Assembly: GCF_036788415.1 (NCBI RefSeq)
Contig: NZ_DAIQNN010000029.1
Location: 1-36,598, forward strand
Direction: 5' to 3'
Length of the DNA: 36,598 bases
Source of the DNA: Rubrimonas sp036788415
Lineage (GTDB): Bacteria; Pseudomonadota; Alphaproteobacteria; Rhodobacterales; Rhodobacteraceae
The notes under the pieces are model-generated. The model saw nothing but the letters and a program-made list of their open reading frames with translations, made no database searches and was not told the DNA's origin. Below are positions 33,865 through 36,598 of the stretch, piece by piece (the stretch's first letter is position 1; every line of letters starts with the position of its first letter). The position numbers and the translations under genes were made by a program.

Positions 33865-35792
33865 GCGGGCGCCCCATCGCGCGCCAGCCCGAGCCGCCGC
33901 AACCGGCTGTAGAGCGTCGAGGGCTTGACCCCCAGCCGCTCCGCCGCCCCGCCCGCGCCCGAGACGCGCCCGCCCGACAGGTCGAGGGCGGCGCGCAGAT
34001 TGGCGATCTCGGCGTCGCGCGTCTCGGCTTCGGTCAGCACGCGCGCGGCGGGCGCCTCGCGCGGCCCGGCCTCGCGGGCGCCGACCGCGCCGAGCGGCAG
34101 GTCGAAGCTCAGCTTTCCCCCGCGCGCGAGGATCGCCGCGCGCTCGACCACGTTCTGCAACTCGCGCGCATTGCCCGGCCAGTCATAGGCCTGCAGCTGC
34201 GCCGCCGCCGCGCGGGTGAGCACGGGTTCGGGGATCGCGAGCCGCCGCGCGGCGAGACGCAGGAAATGCGCGGCCAGCAAGGGGATGTCCTCGCGGCGCT
34301 GGCGCAGCGGGAGGCATTCGATGGGGAAGACGTTGAGCCGGAAATAGAGGTCCTCGCGGAACCGCCCCGCCGCGACTTCCGCCGCGAGGTCGCGGTTGGT
34401 CGCGGCGACGATGCGCGCGTCCACCCGCCGCGTCGCCTCCTCGCCGACGCGCTCGAACGTGCCCTCCTGCAGCACGCGCAGAAGCTTGCCCTGCAAGGCC
34501 AACGGTATCTCGCCGACTTCGTCGAGAAACAGCGTCCCGCCATCGGCCAGCTCGAAGCGGCCCGCCCGGTCGCGCACGGCGCCGGTGAAGGCGCCTTTCG
34601 CATGGCCGAAGAACTCGCTCTCGAACAGGTCCTGCGGGATCGCCGCGCAGTTGACGCGCACCATCGGGCGCGAAGCCCGCGGGCTCTCGGCGTGGACTGC
34701 GGCCGCCGCCAGCTCCTTGCCCGATCCGCTCTCGCCGGTGATCAGCACCGTCGCGTCCGTGGGCGCCACCAGCGCGATCTGGTCGAGCATGCGGCGGATG
34801 GCGGGCGAAGCGCCGATGATGTCGGAATGGGGCCGCGCCGCGCCGATCTCCTCGCGCAGATAGGCGTTCTCCTGTTCGAGCTTCTCCTTCAGCCGGTCCA
34901 CTTCGGCCAGCGCCTCGCGCAGCCGCCGCTCGTTCTCGACGCGCTCGGTGATGTCGCGGAACACGATCACCGCGCCCGCGACTTCCCCCTGCTCCATGAT
35001 CGGCGTCGAAGTGTATTCGACGCGGATCGGCCGTCCGTCCTTGCGCCAGAAGAACTCGTCATCCACCCGGTTGACCTTGGCGTGGCGGAAGGCGTTGTAG
35101 ATCGGGCATTCGTGGTCGGGGTAATGGCTGCCGTCGGGGCGGCTGTGATGCACCATGCCGTGGATGCGCCGGCCGATCAGGTCGGCGGCGCTCCAGCCCA
35201 GCATCCGCTCCGCCGCCGGGTTGACGAAAGTCGTGCGCCCTTCGACGTCGACGCCGTAGATGCCGTCACCCGCGGCGCTCAGGATCAGCTCGTTGACCCG
35301 CTCGGTCTCGCGGAACATGCGCGCCGCGCGCTCCCAGGCCAGCAGCCCGTCGCGGGCGTAGCTGTCGGCCTCGGCGTCGATGTCGCGGCGGGCGCGCTCG
35401 CGCAGGTCGTGGGCGGTCAGCGCGAGGAGGACGGCCTCGCCCGCCTCCAGCGCGCGGCCCTCGTATTCGAGTTCCAGCGCCGATCCGTCGGCGGTGCGCG
35501 GGCGCAGGGCGCGCGTCCAGCCCCAGCCATATTCGGCGACTTCCTCGGCGAACACGGCGAGTTCCGCCAGACATTCGGGGTGGAAGCGCGAGAAGCGCGC
35601 GCCGGTCAGGTCGGGCGCGTCGAACAGGGCGGTGGCGGGGGCGTTGGCGGCGAGGATCAGGTCGCGCCCAGGGTCGATCACGAGGCAGGCGCCGGGCGCT
35701 GAGGCGGCGAGCGCCTGCGGGAAGCCCCCGGCGAGCGCGTCGGGGACGCGGGCGCGTTTACGATATCGCATGATCGGGTTGCGCATTTGCAT
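33846..35792 (-). CDS. Sigma54-dependent transcriptional activator with PAS domains
   Basis: A 648-residue bacterial enhancer-binding protein. A PAS-like domain lies at about 30-125 and a second, with YPDHECPIYNAF and EFFWRKDGRPIRVEYTSTPI, at about 165-285. A predicted coiled coil (about 285-315) links to an AAA+ ATPase with Walker A GESGSGKE (353-360), the sigma54-contacting GAFTGA (400-405) and Walker B GGTLFLDEVGE. A Fis-type HTH ends the protein. There is no receiver domain, so PAS ligand binding probably controls activity. The start is uncertain: ATGs at 35792, 35786 and 35771 all lack a ribosome site and the first two lie in a 13-bp repeat. It is divergent from a NrtA-like gene preceded by a consensus sigma54 promoter, which it probably activates. 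Confidence 0.93.
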   Translation of the reverse strand: MQMRNPIMRYRKRARVPDALAGGFPQALAASAPGACLVIDPGRDLILAANAPATALFDAPDLTGARFSRFHPECLAELAVFAEEVAEYGWGWTRALRPRTADGSALELEYEGRALEAGEAVLLALTAHDLRERARRDIDAEADSYARDGLLAWERAARMFRETERVNELILSAAGDGIYGVDVEGRTTFVNPAAERMLGWSAADLIGRRIHGMVHHSRPDGSHYPDHECPIYNAFRHAKVNRVDDEFFWRKDGRPIRVEYTSTPIMEQGEVAGAVIVFRDITERVENERRLREALAEVDRLKEKLEQENAYLREEIGAARPHSDIIGASPAIRRMLDQIALVAPTDATVLITGESGSGKELAAAAVHAESPRASRPMVRVNCAAIPQDLFESEFFGHAKGAFTGAVRDRAGRFELADGGTLFLDEVGEIPLALQGKLLRVLQEGTFERVGEEATRRVDARIVAATNRDLAAEVAAGRFREDLYFRLNVFPIECLPLRQRREDIPLLAAHFLRLAARRLAIPEPVLTRAAAAQLQAYDWPGNARELQNVVERAAILARGGKLSFDLPLGAVGAREAGPREAPAARVLTEAETRDAEIANLRAALDLSGGRVSGAGGAAERLGVKPSTLYSRLRRLGLARDGAPAQSRSW

Positions 35793-35811
35793 GATTTACG
35801 CATTTGCATGA
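35782..35811. repeat. Two exact 13-bp direct repeats, probable activator-binding site
   Basis: CGCATTTGCATGA occurs at 35782-35794 and 35799-35811, starts 17 bp apart. They lie about 70-100 bp upstream of the start predicted from the sigma54 promoter on the plus strand. They also cover the start-codon region of the divergent activator gene, so binding could also repress that gene. Enhancer sites for this activator class are usually found at this distance. Confidence 0.6.
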
Positions 35812-35856
35812 CGCCCGCGCCGCGTCAAGCCGCTGAACTGCAAGCCTGCGACAGTC

Positions 35857-35872
35857 TGGCACGCCTCTTGCG
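35857..35872 (+). promoter_or_regulatory. Consensus sigma54 (-24/-12) promoter of the NrtA-like gene
   Basis: TGGCACG (35857-35863), four bases, then TTGCG (35868-35872) matches the sigma54 consensus TGGCACG-N4-TTGCW at every fixed position, with the invariant GG and GC correctly spaced. Transcription would start near 35882-35884, about 33 nt before the ATG at 35916. It reads away from the divergent sigma54-activator gene. Confidence 0.85.
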
Positions 35873-35915
35873 TATCCGCCGGCAAAACCGACACCGGCAG
35901 AGAGGACTTCACCGC

Positions 35916-36598
35916 ATGAGCGTCAAGAGCCTCGGCGATCCGTTCGACCCGCGTTCAGACCTGACCCATGGCGCCGGCTGCGGCTGCTCCGGCTGCGCCT
36001 CGTCGCGCGCCGCCACGGCGAGCGGCCCTTCCGCCGCAGACGACATGCTCGCCCGCGCCGTCGAGAGCGCCGTGGTGCGCGCGGTGTTCGGCCACAGCGA
36101 GATGGGCCGCCGCGCCTTTCTCGGCGGGATCGGCGGCGCGACGCTCGCCGGCGCGCTCGCCTCGATCATCCCGCTGGAGAAGGTCAAGGCGAACATCGTC
36201 TCCGAACTCGGCCCGCTCGAAAAATCCAAGCTCGCCATCGGCTTCGTGCCGATCACCTGCGCGACGCCGATCATCATGGCCTCGCCGATGGGCTTCTACG
36301 AGCGCTACGGCCTCGACGTGGACGTGGTGAAGACCGCCGGCTGGGCCATCGCGCGCGACAAGTCGCTCAACGGCGAATACGACGCGAGCCACATGCTGAC
36401 GCCCATGCCGCTCGCGATGACGCTCGGCGCCGGCTCGACCGCCATGCCCTTCATCATGCCCGCCGTCGAGAACATCAACGGCCAGGCCATCGTGCTCCAC
36501 AACGACCACAAGGAGAAGCGCGACCCGCAGCAGTGGAAGGGCTTCCGCTTCGGCGTGCCCTTCGAATACTCGATGCACAACTTCCTGCTGCGCTACTA
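35916..36598 (+). CDS. NrtA/CmpA-type ABC transporter substrate-binding protein (3' end cut by window)
   Basis: At least 227 residues, running off the window. A long N-terminal extension holds a His/Cys cluster (His18, Cys22, Cys24, Cys27), then a twin-arginine motif MGRRAFLGG (Arg65-Arg66) with a hydrophobic stretch. The mature part reads KLAIGFVPITCATPIIMASPMGFYERYGLDVDVV, GEYDASHMLTPMPLAMTLG, and FIMPAVENINGQAI. This is the NrtA/CmpA group, which binds nitrate, nitrite, bicarbonate or related anions; which one cannot be told from the part present. AGAGAGGA lies just upstream of the ATG. Permease and ATPase genes are expected beyond the window. A sigma54 promoter precedes it. Confidence 0.9.
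   Translation, partial: MSVKSLGDPFDPRSDLTHGAGCGCSGCASSRAATASGPSAADDMLARAVESAVVRAVFGHSEMGRRAFLGGIGGATLAGALASIIPLEKVKANIVSELGPLEKSKLAIGFVPITCATPIIMASPMGFYERYGLDVDVVKTAGWAIARDKSLNGEYDASHMLTPMPLAMTLGAGSTAMPFIMPAVENINGQAIVLHNDHKEKRDPQQWKGFRFGVPFEYSMHNFLLRY

Noticed and set aside
34266..35702. A 478-codon plus-strand open frame opposite the sigma54 activator
   Set aside because: Low-complexity composition without motifs; the minus strand encodes intact PAS, AAA+ and HTH domains over the same bases.

Overview
This 36.6 kb, very GC-rich window reads as ordinary chromosome of an alphaproteobacterium, most likely of the Rhodobacterales/Paracoccaceae type. The evidence is the pairing of the cell-cycle regulator CtrA with SciP, an RpoH2-type heat-shock sigma factor, a BamF-like (DUF3035) lipoprotein directly after lspA, the lgt-midA-pgeF operon, and a TakP-like TRAP binding protein. 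Coding density is very high, many neighbours overlap by 1-4 nt, and there is no intergenic stretch over 300 nt. I saw no tRNA, rRNA, transposase, phage gene or CRISPR array. The three longest gaps (4017-4218, 8475-8696, 30070-30311) hold only possible promoter DNA.

Layout. 1-56 is the last codons of ssb. 171-2649: dihydrolipoyl dehydrogenase, a small membrane protein and a VIT1/CCC1-type transporter. 2751-4016 (minus): a degenerate YibQ-like polysaccharide deacetylase. 4219-8474: a chain of five genes, each overlapping the next (trpG, trpD and three glycosyltransferase-type genes). 8697-11419: orphan TakP-like binding protein, small secreted protein, lspA, bamF-like gene. 11428-16594: pdxY (minus), ychF, an SDR/DUF2867 protein, rpoH2 (minus) and cobU, the last followed by a histidine phosphatase. 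17218-18410 (minus): a TerB/J-domain protein and a GNAT acetyltransferase. 18563-22192: a fused 5-oxoprolinase. 22227-24097 (minus): ctrA, sciP and a SOUL haem-binding protein. 24209-25612: a VWA protein and a membrane J-domain protein. 25622-29043 (minus): a small secreted protein, pgeF, midA, lgt. 29194-33864: 3-hydroxybutyryl-CoA dehydrogenase, a NYN-domain protein, uracil-DNA glycosylase, ispH, rnhA and a SIMPL protein. 33846-35792 (minus): a PAS-containing sigma54 activator. 35916-end: the start of a NrtA/CmpA-type ABC substrate-binding protein.

How they work together. Lipoprotein maturation is represented twice: lgt adds the diacylglyceryl group, lspA cuts the signal peptide, and the BamF-like lipoprotein next to lspA is a likely client. 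ctrA and sciP form the expected cell-cycle regulatory pair. The most informative regulatory region is at the right edge. There, a consensus sigma54 promoter (35857-35872) reads toward the NrtA-like gene. Two exact 13-bp direct repeats (35782-35811) sit about 70-100 bp upstream of the predicted start, and the divergent gene encodes a PAS-AAA+-Fis activator with the sigma54-contact GAFTGA motif. This looks like a self-contained activator/target module for uptake of a nitrogen or related small-anion substrate.
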